64,000 nt of DNA from Gonocerus acuteangulatus (Eukaryota > Arthropoda > Insecta > Hemiptera > Coreidae). The stretch is taken from contig OX328130.1 of NCBI GenBank assembly GCA_946811695.1, positions 68,258,245-68,322,244 of the forward strand. The letters are read 5' to 3'. A model generated the notes under the pieces. The model was not told where the DNA came from, ran no database searches, and saw only the letters and a program-made list of their open reading frames with translations. Position numbers and translations under genes: made by a program. Every line of letters starts with the position of its first letter. Position 1 is the stretch's first letter. Positions 9,386 through 20,639 of this stretch are shown here, piece after piece.

Positions 9386-9865
9386 ATTAGTGAAAATGTA
9401 AATAAAACATCACCATGTTTGTACGGAAGCCTACAAACAGAAATAATAAACGCAAATCTTGAACTGACAACAGGAATCGACAGCTGTCTTTGAAAATGAC
9501 AGCCGTGAGAGGTAACCTAATCCAAGGTGTGTTGTCATTGAAACATTGCATGGGTGATTGAATATGTAAGATAATCTCTACAATATATTTAACAAACATT
9601 CAAGACTTTTTTTGCTCAAGATAAAAAAAAAAAAACAATCATGGGAATGAAAAATGCAGAAATTCGATATCTTCAGAAACCCAACAAGTCAACAGAAATG
9701 TTATTGCATTCTGGACTGTTATGAGATTGCAAAATATAAAAATGTCTTAACAAAAGATTACGATCTAGCTTTAAAGATGTCTAAATTTGCGCAATGAGGT
9801 ATTATTTACGGTTTTTTATGATAATAGATCTCACAAAGATATTATTTATGATAGAATGGAATATA
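9386..9865. other. No gene recognised
   Basis: Unassigned sequence between the GATC-rich repeat and the mariner end. Confidence 0.5.
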
Positions 9866-9974
9866 TCAGGTCATCCCATAAGTAAGGTCGGTTTTTAATA
9901 TTTTTTATGTTTATGTTCCCTCATTTTCAATTTATTTTTCATTACATTTATTATAGCTTTAGATAAACTTATTA

Positions 9975-10214
9975 TGCCGCTTAAGAATTGGCCATTCCCG
10001 ACTGACACACTCTTATCTCATGACAAGACAGGACAGACCGACATGTACACAGTGTAACACACCGCTGACTATAAAGCACATACTCACTGAATGTTTACAG
10101 CGACAAAACTATGACTTACCTTACAATATGACTGAATTACTCGGCAATGGAAGCAAATATATCGATGAGATATTGAACTACCTAAACAAGACAAACTTAC
10201 TAACCAGATTATAG
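9975..10214 (+). pseudogene. LINE C-terminal zinc-binding region, 5'-truncated
   Basis: An open frame with no stop runs from the truncation point to TAG at 10212. It reads RLRIGHSRLTHSYLM, then a C-x2-C...H-x4-C zinc-binding motif (CTQCNTPLTIKHILTEC) and ends about 45 residues later. This is the region downstream of the RNase H domain in RNase H-bearing LINEs of the Jockey/I group, thought to bind nucleic acid during reverse transcription. Only 80 residues remain: the endonuclease, reverse transcriptase and RNase H domains are absent. The same segment appears in the minus-strand copy at 54362-54836 (RLRIGHTHLTHSYLM) and at 25.6-26.7 kb. Confidence 0.85.
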
Positions 10215-10711
10215 CATACATTTAGAAAGGAAGAAGAGTGAAAACAACCCATAGAGATTTGTTTATATATACCATTATTATTTATATAAAAAATATACCA
10301 TTGTTAATTTATATGTTATATGTGTATGCAGGTGTGTACATGTGTGCATTTTTTTTTTTTTTTTTTTTATTAATGTATTTATTCTATTATATCTTTATTA
10401 ACGCTCTATTATATTATATCTTTATTTATCTTTCTCTATTATATATTTATTAAGGTTCTATGATAGTATATCTTTATTAAGGTATTTATTCTATTATATC
10501 TTAATCTGAATAGTATTATCCTATGTCTAGAAGCAGAATAAACTATATAAACATAGTGTAATGTATATTTGCATAATTTGATGTATATATTGTTGATGTT
10601 GATGTATATATATAATAATGTGTTTGTATGCACATATGTAATAACCAAATTGTATCTAAGTATATATGCATGTAGATGTGTATGTATGTACGTATGTGTA
10701 ATGTTTGTTCT

Positions 10712-10740
10712 GAGCAAGTCGCTATAGTTGCGAAAAGCTC
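10712..10740 (+). ncRNA. 29-nt 3'-terminal LINE hairpin, copy 1
   Basis: GAGC at 10712 pairs with GCTC at 10737-10740, with inner CGC/GCG pairing, directly followed by an ATAAAATAAATA tail. Probably the element RNA end recognised by its reverse transcriptase (inference from position and recurrence). Confidence 0.55.
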
Positions 10741-10870
10741 ATAAAATAAATATAAAAAAGATAAACTTATATTTGTCAAATTTTGGTTGGTGAAACATAT
10801 TTATTATGTGCTGAAATTTTTATTTGAAATGGATCTCCTTAACTAACTTATGGAAATATTGTAGAGATAT

Positions 10871-11360
10871 TTTTTTTTTTTTTTTTTATTTATTTATTTG
10901 AAATCTGTACAAATTTAAAAGTACAATTATCAAGTCTGATGATACAGATATGCTATGAACAGATTGACAATAACAAAAAAAGTAAAAATAAAATAAATAA
11001 ATAAACAATTTGAAAGAAGCCAACCATTCACCATAAATGATCAGATATGTAAATTATCTCGGGGCCACTGTCTCTTGAGCCGCCTGGGAGGATTGTCTGG
11101 ATGGGATTGGGATGATAAGGATTGACCTTCGGGATTAGGATGGTGAGACAATTTGAAGTGGAACGTTTGTAAACGGGTTTTAGCAAGGTCAAGGACAAAT
11201 GGGATGTTGAGGTCATTGTGTAGGGTTTTGTTGGATACATAGAAAGGGGCATTTACAATTTTACGGAGGACTTTTGACTGGAATGCCTGTATTCTGTTGA
11301 TGTTAGATGGTTTTGCAGATCCCCAGAGTTCGAGTCCATATTGGTCGAATGATTGTTTTG
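10871..11360 (-). mobile_element. 5'-truncated Jockey-type LINE in the mariner
   Basis: Minus strand. The poly(A) end is the T run at 10871-10886. A perfect 14-bp duplication TATTGTAGAGATAT is at 10857-10870 and 11361-11374. It carries the C-terminal coding part and a short 3' untranslated region with ATAAATAAATAAA. A second copy of the same family is on the plus strand at 61792-62190. Confidence 0.88.
11041..11360 (-). pseudogene. Jockey-type reverse transcriptase C-terminal fragment
   Basis: Reads YGLELWGSAKPSNINRIQAF, then QSKVLRKIVNAPFYVSN, and ends with a PRR..RQWPRDNL block. The YG.(E/Q)LWG.A..SNI motif and N(A)P(F/W)YV are typical of the region after the RT catalytic palm in Jockey elements. 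At the 5' end a frame change shortly after IIRPIW suggests a small deletion of about 8 bases relative to the family. No RT catalytic motif is left, so it cannot be functional. Confidence 0.85.
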
Positions 11361-11392
11361 TATTGTAGAGATATATGGCGAAAATTTCATTA

Positions 11393-11530
11393 GTAAACCG
11401 CAAGCTTGAAGACGAGCCTCGTACAGGTCGACCAACAGAGCTTGGCTAACTCCAGCAGGAAGAAAATGAGCTAGCAAAAAAACTTGAATCGACACATTCT
11501 ACAGTTCACTGACATAAACATTAAAGATTT
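11393..11530 (+). pseudogene. Mariner transposase N-terminal fragment
   Basis: Frame at 11393 reads RKLEDEPRTGRPTELG before a stop, and a little further in another frame ELAKKLESTHSTVH before another stop. These match the DEPR(S/T)GRP linker and the second helix-turn-helix of mariner transposases, which bind the terminal repeats. At least two stops and a shift make it inactive. The catalytic DDD domain is not seen downstream. Confidence 0.8.
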
Positions 11531-11698
11531 ATCCAGAAGAATAACTATGTATGTAATTTTATGCAAATATTTTGTTTTTTATTTTATAAAATGATTTTCT
11601 TTTATGATTTTTGTAAGTTTTCATATTTTTAGGAACAACTGACTAAAACATCTGACCGAAACTAAGTGACTTCTACCGTTCTAATGAGTTAATCAGCA
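11531..11698. other. No gene recognised
   Basis: AT-rich sequence after the mariner fragment, possibly decayed mariner. Confidence 0.4.
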
Positions 11699-11805
11699 TC
11701 GTTGTGGAACATATATATATATTTCCACTATGGAAATATATATATGTTCCACGACATATATATATTTCCATGTGGAACATATATATATTTCCACGACTCT
11801 TCCAC
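11699..11805. repeat. Cluster of ATATAT/TTCCA inverted repeats
   Basis: The words GTGGAACATATATATAT, ATTTCCA and their complements alternate four times, giving several overlapping hairpins within 100 bases. Confidence 0.7.
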
Positions 11806-12689
11806 TATGGTGAGTTAACTGTCAACATTGGTCTTCCTCTGCCTTGTACCAAAATAAATTTAATTTGAAAGAATAAAACTGAAGTCGATAACTATCCAAT
11901 AAATTGGCATAGTAAACACATAGTGAAGAATTATTGAATTGCAACTACATGTACAATTCCAAAACCTGGCATAGCCACCAATATCAAATTACAACAACAC
12001 AAAATTTTGGTAATCTGGCATTGCCAATAACTTATTTAGCGATAGTAAACTTAAACTTTTCCCAAATTTTTAAACTATACACAATATAGTTACTTGCACT
12101 CATGGCAGTACTTGAGCGGCAAAAATTTAAATGAGGCCTGGAGATAAATAAAACGTGGAGCCTGGTGTCCAGCAGACGATAAAATGTATGGGTTACTCAC
12201 TCATTTGTCCCACAATATGCTCTAAAAGCCTACCACATGGAGTTCCAATCACATGTTCGGCCAAAACGATAAACGGAGAAGACAATTGCCGCCTCTTCGT
12301 GCTATTGGATCTTCATTTTCATTATTAACAAAAAGGACGCCTCAGTCCCTCCTTAAAAGCTGGAAACCTCATACTTGCAAAGAAAACTTTTTTTTTCCTA
12401 GCACCTGCTTCTACGCCATTTTCTCACAGACTCCCCAGAGAACTGACGCCTCTTCTCACCAAGGCCTACCGACCACGGGAAAAAAACAGAAGAATACAAA
12501 TCTTAAATTGTATACAAAAACTATTACATCCAAAATGGAGAAGAAAATTGACTATCTTTGGTGGATAGTAAACATTTACAAGTGGTGCGAATTCCGAATA
12601 AAATATAAAACACAAAATGTTATCAGTCCAAAGAGGTAGAGAAAGCAGGTTCTCACTCCCCGCAGGGCGCCACGTCACAGCCTCCAGGC
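11806..12689. other. No gene recognised
   Basis: Unassigned sequence. A 128-residue frame at 12253-12639 has no recognised domain and ends close to the ribozyme-like fragment; I do not call it a gene. Confidence 0.5.
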
Positions 12690-12845
12690 ATTTCCATAGC
12701 TGACGAAGGCTACCAATGAGTAGCCGAAACGTCCAAAATATAGATTAAAAAAAAAAAACATATTAAGATTTTTTTAGCCGAATCCTAACCGTTCCATCTT
12801 TACTTATCACCTCGACGGCTAACTATCTAATCATCGTATATATAT
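12690..12845 (+). mobile_element. Half copy of the ribozyme-like inverted-repeat family (element 4)
   Basis: Only the right arm is present: motif at 12695-12738, then the family end GCCGAATCCTAACC..., closing with GGCTAACTATCTAATCATC. The upstream word TTCCATAGCTGACG is shared with element 5 at 54.9 kb, pointing to a sub-family with a different left side. No duplication identified. Confidence 0.75.
12695..12738 (+). ncRNA. Hammerhead-ribozyme-like motif, element 4
   Basis: CUGACGA 12700-12706, stem II GGCUAC/GUAGCC, GAAAC 12726-12730, GUC 12731-12733. Stem I is weak here (CAUAG opposite CAAAA). Confidence 0.5.
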
Positions 12846-12849
12846 TTCA

Positions 12850-13020
12850 TCATGCTGAAGTCCAGTTTGGACGTGGGCCTTGTAGCAAAAGGTTCATATT
12901 CCTGTATCCAGTTCTGCTGAATATTAGGTACTTGTCTTAGTATCGCTGAAGAGGCATCAAACGGATGTGAAACCGGTAGGGAATTTTTAATAAAATAACT
13001 AATATTAAAAGTTTTTTTTT
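12850..13020 (+). mobile_element. Terminal fragment of a third ribozyme-like family
   Basis: Contains the motif at 12946-12978 followed by GGGAATTTTTAATAAAATAA, an end type I associate with Penelope-like elements in arthropods. No coding part. Confidence 0.4.
12946..12978 (+). ncRNA. Hammerhead-like motif, family 3
   Basis: CUGAAGA (12946-12952), extra G, stem II GCAUC/GAUGU with loop AAACG, GAAA (12969-12972), palindromic CCGG, then UA as a possible cleavage site. Flanking stem I pairing is not evident, so weaker than the other families. Confidence 0.4.
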
Positions 13021-13389
13021 ATCTTATTGACTGATCTTCTGCCAATTTTTATCAATAAAATTCAAATTATTATTGCATACAAGATTTCTCCTTTGCAAGG
13101 AGCTGGCCTTATATAATGATTTTAGTCCTATATTAGTATTAAATCCATATATGCACATAGAAAGACAGTCGAAACACTTATACAGATATTTTATACTTAA
13201 ATAAGTAACAGGGTTGAGTATTATACATTGAGAAATAATAGACCAAAATTAAGTACCTTTTTCTGAGCATAAAATTTAACGAATATTTACAGGAGTTTAC
13301 TAATTATATAATAAAATTTCATAAATATAATTTCATTTTTTTATAGTAATGCGATGTAATAAGTATTAAAAGAATTCCTAATTGGTGAG

Positions 13390-13459
<70 letters not shown>

Positions 13460-14108
13460 AAAACGGATTACTTTTTTTAAAAAAACTTTTAAATTTTTAT
13501 TTTTAATTGCATTTTATTTTGTTGCTTGGGGGGGGGGGGTTATCCTCAGTCTCCTGGTAATTATTATCACTAATATTATTGTAGCAACACTTTCAAAGGC
13601 TATTTACATATAAAACTAATGGTTTTGTTAGTAAAGTGTTAGATATTATAAGCAACCCACCGACTCTTCCCCTTTACATCAGCTGGTAGTAAAGGTACAG
13701 AGATTTCCCAAGTCCACAATTGACTTGGTGACATTTTTTTTTTATTATTATCAATCTCTAACATATCTATATCCCGGAAGTAAGGGACATCATGTCACAT
13801 GTTTGTAATTGTTCAGGAGAGCAAATTTTCCATAACTTTGAACTACTAAAATTTGTTTCTTTGTTACTTACAGAAACATTTTAAAGAAAATTGTTCACAT
13901 TGTTATTGACATCGATAGGTAATTGTAAGTATTGATCATAGTCAAACAAAACCAAGTCCTCCACATGGTGTCTTTTATCTCTAATGAAAACGGACATGAT
14001 TTTATTATACACTGCCTTATCTTTGTTATTTATGGGAACAGGACATAGTGCTCTGTAACATTATATGGATCGAAAAATCCACATTAAGAACATGTTAAGT
14101 CAATTTAA
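13021..14108. other. AT-rich interval with 68-base A run
   Basis: Holds a pure A run at about 13390-13457 and a G run at about 13526-13538. No SINE head precedes the A run that I can recognise, and no gene is seen. Confidence 0.5.
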
Positions 14109-15005
14109 TAAAGTCCGTCACGCAGGAGCTGCATAACTAAGCACTTTCCTCAGAATTTGGGTAGTGTAGACTGCTTTCCAGAACAATTTGCTTAAAATAT
14201 CCTACATAAATAAAATAAAAACATGAATAGTTCTCTTTTAAATTTGTAATGAGTAACTGATCAATTATTAATTTGCTTCCAGAGTTATGTTTACACATGT
14301 TACCTATTACACTACGTAATAAATACAAAAAAACTCATATTATCGTATTTTGATCTAACGCAGGAACAGGATACAGTCCCTCTAGCGCTCCTTGCGGCGC
14401 CTTTGTGGACCTATGTCTGGCTGGCTTTTCTATTGAAATATATTACAAAGTAAACCCCCCTTTCCGATTGACCGATTCAGCTCATTTTTATAACTCTTCT
14501 TTCTCATGAGTTACCCACGACGTATACCGCGTTTCGTTAGAATACAGCAGAAATTACGACCAGTATGAGTATATTAAGAATTTGGGTCCGGAGTAACCCC
14601 CCCCCTCCTAATGAACCGATTTAGTTTATTTTTACATCACATATTTACCTGTAGATTACCACTACGAATACCGAGTTTCGTCGAAATATACCTAAAATCA
14701 CGGCTGGTAGTGGCGAATTGGTATTGTCGGTCCTGAGTAAACCCCCCTCCTTATGAACCGATTTAGTTCATTTTTATATCTCACTTTTCTCTCTATATTA
14801 CCACTACGAATACCAAGTTTCGTTTAGATATAACAAATATTACGGCTGAAATGGTCAAATTAGTGTTTTGGGTTCGGGGTAAACCCCCCCTTCCGGTGGA
14901 CCGATTTTGGTGGTTAACGAACTCGTTCAATCGTTTGCTAATTGAATGCTATATACCAAGTTTCGTGACGAAAAAACAAAAGCTCTGGCCGCTATCGTGT
15001 TAACA

Positions 15006-15063
<58 letters not shown>

Positions 15064-16441
15064 TATATATAAATTTTAACGGGGGTCATTTTCGGTGTCT
15101 ACTAGGTAGGATCGATAAAGATTTGAAGAAATTTTTCAAAAATTCCGTCATGAGTCCAACCTCAATAGCTACTTTCCTTCGGAGGAAAGTGCTAATAAAA
15201 AAATGGACATGGTGTATTTTAGCTCTCGGGTACAGATATATAGTTATAAATAATTGTAGCATGCTTTTTATTTATTAATGGTAACACGATATGTTTATTG
15301 ATTGTTTAATAAACATGATGTAATGATTGCACTGTTTTGAATGTTTTACAATCAGAACAACCAGATTTGGTGTATTTCGTTATTGGTACGTGATTTGAGC
15401 AAGGGATTCTTAAAATCGCCCGATGCGAGAAGACAACAACGATACATAAAAAGACCCGACGAACGTACGCACAGTCACGTAAGATACATGCTTGAATGTG
15501 CAATATTATCGTACAAACATTGGAGAAAATAATGTTTAGGTGAATGACAGCTGAGAAATGCATCTAGGTCAACATTAATGCATTCAGATGACATTAACAT
15601 TCTTCCGAATACTCTTTTAACGTATTCTCGGGCAATACGTTAAAAGATCCGACGAACGTACGCACAGTCACGTAAGATACATGCTTGAATATGCAATATC
15701 ATCGTACAAACATTGCTGAAAATAATGTTTACCTGATTGACAGCTGAGAAATGCATCTAGGTCAACATTAATGCATTTTGATGACATTAACATTCTTCCG
15801 AATACTCTTTTAACGTATTCTCGGGCAATACGTTAAAAGATCCGACGAACGTACGCACAGTCACGTAAGATACATGCTTGAATGTGCAATATTATCGTAC
15901 AAACATTGCAGAAAATAATGTTTAGGTGAATGACAGCTGAGAAATGCATCTAGGTCAAAATTAATGCATTTTGATGACATTAACATTCTTCAGAATACTC
16001 TTTTAACGTATTCTCGGGCAATACGTTAAAAGATCCGACGAACGTACGCACAGTCACGTAAGATACATGCTTGAATGTGCAATATTATCGTACAAACATT
16101 GCAGAAAATAATGTTTACCTGATTGACAGCTGAGAAATGCATCTAGGTCAACATTAATGCATTTTGATGACATTAACATTCTTCCGAATATTCTTTTAAC
16201 GTATTCTCGGGTAATATGTAAAGATGTAGAAATAGGGCCAGATGACTATTTGGCCGTATTTCAGGAGATCGCATTTTTGAATACGCCATATTGTTCTAAA
16301 TAGTTCTAGAATATTTCCTTTTAGCACTTTCCTCCGAAGGAAAGTAGCTATTGAGGTTGGACTCATGACGGAATTTTTGAAAAATTTCTTCAAATCTTTA
16401 TCGATCCTACCTAGTAGACACCGAAAATGACCCCCGTTAAA

Positions 16442-16515
<74 letters not shown>

Positions 16516-17424
16516 CTGTTAACACGATAGCGGCCAGAGTTTTTGTTTTTTCTTCACGAAACTTGGTATATAGCATTCAATTAGCAAACGATTGAACGAG
16601 TTCGTTAACCACCAATGTTGGTCCACCGGAAGGGGGGGTTTACCCCCAACCCAAAACACTAATTTGACTATGTCAGCCGTAATATTTGTTATATTTCAAC
16701 GAAACTTGGTATTCGTAGTGGTAATATAGAGAGAAAAGTGAGATATAAAAATGAACTAAATCGGTTCATTAGAAGGGGGGGTTTACTCCGGACCCACAAT
16801 ACCAATTCGCCACTACCAGCCGTGATTTTTGGTATATTTCGACGAAACTCGGTATTCGTAGTGGTAATCTACAGGTAAATGTGTGTTGTAAAAATAAACT
16901 AAATCGGTTCATTATTAGGGGGGGTTTACTCTTGACCCAAATTCTTAATATACTCATACCGGTCGTAATTTCTGCTGTATTGTAACGAAACGCGGTATAC
17001 GTCGTGGTTAACTCATGAGAAAGAAGTGTTGTAAAAATGAGCTGAATCGGTCAATCGGAAAGCGGGGGTTTAATTTGTAATATATTTCAATAGAAAAGCC
17101 CGTCAGACGTAGGTTCACAAAGCCGCCGCAAGGAGCGCTTTCTACCACTAGAGTGACTGTATCCTGTTCCTGCGTTAGATCAAAATACGATAATATGACG
17201 TTTTAAGTATTTATTACGTAGTGTAATAGGTACCATGTGTAAACATAACTCTGGAAGCAAATTATTAATTGATCAGTTACTCATTACAAATTTAAAAGAG
17301 AACTATTCATGTTTTTATTTTATTTATGTAGGATATTTTAAGCAAATTGTTCTGGAAAGCAATCTACACTACCCAAATTCTGAGGAAAGTGCTTAGTTAT
17401 GCAGCTCCTGCGTGACGGACTTTA
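14109..17424. mobile_element. 3.3-kb palindromic element, family K
   Basis: Left arm 14109-15195 and right arm 16321-17424 are reverse complements with scattered differences. The outer ends read AAAGTCCGTCACGCAGGAG; the inner ends read CGGAGGAAAGTGCTAA. Each arm contains four degenerate units of about 145 bp (each with a poly-C block, ACCGATT and a CAAGTTTCGT-like word) and an (AT)n tract (15009-15063, 16445-16506). The 1.1-kb centre holds a 193-bp satellite. A single arm-like copy is at 56938-57664. No transposase seen; superfamily unknown. Confidence 0.8.
15458..16215. repeat. 193-bp tandem repeat inside the family K palindrome
   Basis: GACGAACGTACGCACAGTC starts at 15458, 15651, 15844 and 16037, so the period is exactly 193 bp over four copies. 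At the unit junction is a perfect hairpin: CTTTTAACGTATT (15614-15626), loop CTCGGGC, then the exact complement (15634-15646). The last unit has a decayed hairpin. Small frames inside it repeat with the unit and show no known domain. Confidence 0.9.
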
Positions 17425-18249
17425 ATAGGTAGAGCCACTGCTGAGATATTTAGATTAATAGCCAAAAGAATGTATTAAGATTCTTAATGAATACTTGAAA
17501 GTGTTTTGTAGGATTAGAAAAAATCCCTCTAGGTTTATACTTGTATACGCAGCCAACGGAATATTAACGAAATGGTCAGTAGCTCTTCAAAAATTGTTTA
17601 ACAAGACTCCAAAGTGCAAGAACATACGATTCAAAATACAGCAAAATGTTCAACTCAAGTATGATGGTTTTGGCAATGTTCTTGGTACGTAATCTTACTT
17701 TACCAATTTTCAGTCCTTCAATGTTCTCAGGACCACTTTCAATTTCCCTGAACAGCATATCAAAGAAAAAAGAAAAAAATGTACGAGCTCTCTCAAGCTA
17801 AATGAAAAGATTTGATTTGAAGAAAATGTTTCCAGACAAAGTTAAGCAATGAATCTTTGTATTGTGATTCAGATCTTGACTAATGAGTATTGATGTTCAG
17901 TATGTAACCCCTATGCTACAAATATCGAAGTGTTTCTTTTATCTTATTGTTTTTTAATTATTTTTTTGAAAAGAAAGAAATGCCTCAAAACATAAATATA
18001 TATTTCTTTCTAATAAAATGTATTCTATGGAAAAAGTGCTAAATTTTACGCTTACTATTTTGCTAATTATGGATCATCCAGGAAGTTGCGCAAAACGGGT
18101 GGCAATAATCGGATTTACTTGACCATACAATTCCAAAAATCGCCATTAAAAAATTTGCTTCAACCAGTTTTACGCAAAATTTAAATCTTATTTTTTGTAT
18201 GGCTTCTCCTAAAGAGCTCCTCATTAAGGTATATATATTTATATATATA

Positions 18250-18297
<48 letters not shown>

Positions 18298-18380
18298 GTA
18301 TAGATTAGATGAAATCGTACTAGCCTATTTCTGAGATTGTAAAGGAAAAACTTAAAAACATCAATAATTTCACAATTATA
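17425..18380. other. No gene recognised
   Basis: Unassigned; includes (AT)n at about 18229-18290. Confidence 0.5.
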
Positions 18381-19553
18381 GGGTGGTGTGATTAAAACGG
18401 AGTAGATGCTACCACTTCACTATTTCGAAGTTGTAACCACCTTTGGTGTGATTAAACCGGAGCTACAACTACCCCCTGTAGATATATCTCGGTTTTCCCG
18501 GAGAGGTAGTTACAACTTCCTTCTTGGTGTGATAAAAGAGGAGCTACAACTACCTAGGTGTAGTTATATCTTCATTTTCTTGAAGTCTCAGGAGGAGCAG
18601 ACTTCACTTTTGTCAGCTATTCTTTAAGATCAGGATTATTACTATTTTAATTATTACATTGGTGCCGGCACTTATATAGGAAATAATTTTTGGCTACCGC
18701 GGAGTTTGGGGCTTTTTTACACTCAAATTTATTCAAATTTATTCTTTCTGGAATAAGTGATATTATTAAATTCATTTTTGACGCATTATTACCGATTAAA
18801 TCAAATTAAATTTCGGGGGGGGGCTGTGGATATAGAACGTGTTTTAGGCTACTGAAACAAAGGTTCTCAATTATTGGCAATTTTATAAATATATCACTTG
18901 AAAGAATACCAAAACTAGTAATGAGCTATGCTGTACTGCATATAATATAGCTAAAAATCTTGAAGACACTTTAAATTTTGAGGAACTTGACCTGTTGCAA
19001 CAAAAGTTCGTGGAAAAGAAAAGCGAAATAAAATGTTAGCCTTTTTATCTTAAAATTATCAGAATGCCGAACGCCTAATTAATTAGTATCTTTGATTCAA
19101 TATAATTTGTATAATAAATCAAGTTGTACATTACTCATTTTGTTTATTTAATCAATATAATTTTTTATACAACAAATCTCTACCTAGAGGTTTCTTATCA
19201 GCTAATATTTCATCTTCAGATGAAGATTACATTTTGGACAACTTAAATACTGCTCAAGGACAAGAATGAATATATGCCTAGCAGATACTGACAAGGAAGA
19301 GTACTAATGAAAATAGGAAATAAAACCTGTATGGATAGGAAAGGGTCGAGACGTTCCAGCATGGAAGGTAGATGCTAGTACAGTGTAGTTGTATCTACCC
19401 CTAGTTGTAGCTTCAGTTTTCCAGCTACCACTCCATCTAGGGTAGTTGTAACTACGGAGTGGTAGCCTTTCTTTAATCACATCAATCTGAGTTGAAGCTA
19501 AAACTACACCGGAGTCTCTACTAGGTAGACACTTCGTTTTAATCACACCACCC
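18381..19553 (+). mobile_element. Decayed PIF/Harbinger-type transposon
   Basis: Terminal inverted repeats GGGTGGTGTGATTAAAACGG (18381) and its complement ending at 19553, flanked by ATA on both sides. GGTGTGAT-AAA blocks recur as subterminal direct repeats at 18384, 18445 and 18525 with GGAGCTACAACTACC, and matching complements near the right end. The interior contains a Harbinger transposase C-terminal remnant (18832-19039). A G-run repeat (18660-18830) seems to have inserted upstream of it. The 3-bp duplication and the transposase agree on the superfamily. Confidence 0.78.
18832..19039 (+). pseudogene. Harbinger transposase C-terminal remnant
   Basis: With two frame changes the sequence reads IERV, then LLKQRFSIIGNF, then IPKLVMSYAVLHNIA, then EDTLNFEELD before a stop at 19037. 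E.V.G.LK.RF and the (C/Y)AVLHN motif are hallmarks of the DDE nuclease C-terminus in PIF/Harbinger transposases. Frame changes lie near 18845 and at about 18940, where AT is inserted inside the LHN motif. The rest of the transposase is missing, so only a relic remains. Confidence 0.8.
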
Positions 19554-20639
19554 ATAGCCTCATAAGGACTTAGATAACTTAGTTTGGTAAGGATGATACA
19601 AATAATGCAGATTTAGATCAATAACATAAAATGATTGAGAAATGTTAGAAAAAGAGGTCGTTCATTAGAGATCGTGTGGGATTGCAAGGAGGTAGAACAT
19701 AGAGATATGAAGCTAGCAAAAGGTTGTGAAATGTTAGAAGAAGAGTTTGAAATTGCAAGGAGGTAGGATTTGGGAAGGTAGACCATAGAGATATGAAGCT
19801 AGCAAAAGGAACATTGGCTGTTCAAGGCCGAGAGTCTGCTCTTGACGAGGCCATAGCACCCAACTAGAGCGGCGATTAGTGCCTTATTGGCTTTCAACAA
19901 AACCTATACAATTTCTGCTTTATTTTAACCTTTAGTCGGCCTTAATAAGGTCTTTGGATCACAAAGGTCTGATTCGCATAATAAAATCATTTTTATGGAT
20001 AACAAAACTGTCAGAAATCTAGCGGTTAACCAAGACCTAACTTTCTTCGAGATTAGAATCAATTAAAGTAAAGGTATATGTATATATCGCACTAATATTT
20101 CTCAAGTGACTCAACTCAAAATTCGGTGTTTTTCAGTTATGACTATGAAAGACATGGTAAATATCTCATTATCAACCATCAAAACTCTATGTACCGAGCT
20201 TCCGAGCTTATACACCAGAGGGCACCTGTGTCACCCTTCCTGTCTTAATATTACGCCCTCTTCATAGGCAAGAGTGACAAGTTTTTAGTTCAGTTTTGTT
20301 TTGAGTGGTGTCACTTTGGAAATACTAGTGTGATGTACTGTGCCAGACTCCTGCAGACGCTCTGTGTTTGTAATTAGATGGTTCTAAAATATCGTAAAGA
20401 TTTTTCACAATCTACGCTCCTTCTAAAGATGTCGGAACGTGTCTTCCTTGAACCCGCCTAATAATACTAGATTTCATCAGTTTCCGACAACTCAATAAGT
20501 CACACATAACCTGTGTGTGGTCGTCCTTGAATGGATGCAGAAAAACTAATAGAATTTTTAAGGGATTTTAAGTTGATTTTTAGTGTACCTCATAACAGAA
20601 AGAATATTATGATATTACAAGCAAACATGGCGTACATAA
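19554..20639. other. No gene recognised; local duplication
   Basis: Two diverged copies of a segment of about 90 bp (19640-19725 and 19720-19812) share AGAGATATGAAGCTAGCAAA and ATTGCAAGGAGGTAG. Nothing else assigned. Confidence 0.5.

Larger units (their letters stand above)
9973..10758 (+). mobile_element. 5'-truncated RNase H-type LINE in the mariner
   Basis: Bounded by a perfect 12-bp duplication AGATAAACTTAT at 9961-9972 and 10759-10770. Carries the last coding part of a LINE (9975-10214), an AT-rich 3' untranslated region and an ATAAATA-type tail preceded by a 29-nt hairpin. Related LINE copies are at 25646-26716 and 53810-54836. Confidence 0.88.
9866..11530 (+). mobile_element. Mariner element broken by two LINE insertions
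   Basis: Starts with the terminal repeat TCAGGTCATCCCATAAGTAA at 9866, preceded by TA. Mariner sequence continues at 10771-10856 and 11375-11530, and matches the reverse complement of the short mariner at 35483-35936 across all three pieces. Two retrotransposons split it: 9973-10758 with 12-bp duplication and 10871-11360 with 14-bp duplication. The 3' end of the mariner is not recognisable, so the copy is truncated or too diverged. Confidence 0.8.

Noticed and set aside
12253..12639. 128-residue plus-strand open frame
   Set aside because: No domain, low-complexity lysine-rich end, adjacent to transposon fragments.
13390..13457. Poly(A) run as a possible SINE or LINE end
   Set aside because: No recognisable body or target duplication beside it; the same holds for runs near 9106, 23963 and 51559.
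15306..15563. Overlapping short frames in the 193-bp repeats
   Set aside because: They recur with the repeat unit and hold no known domain.
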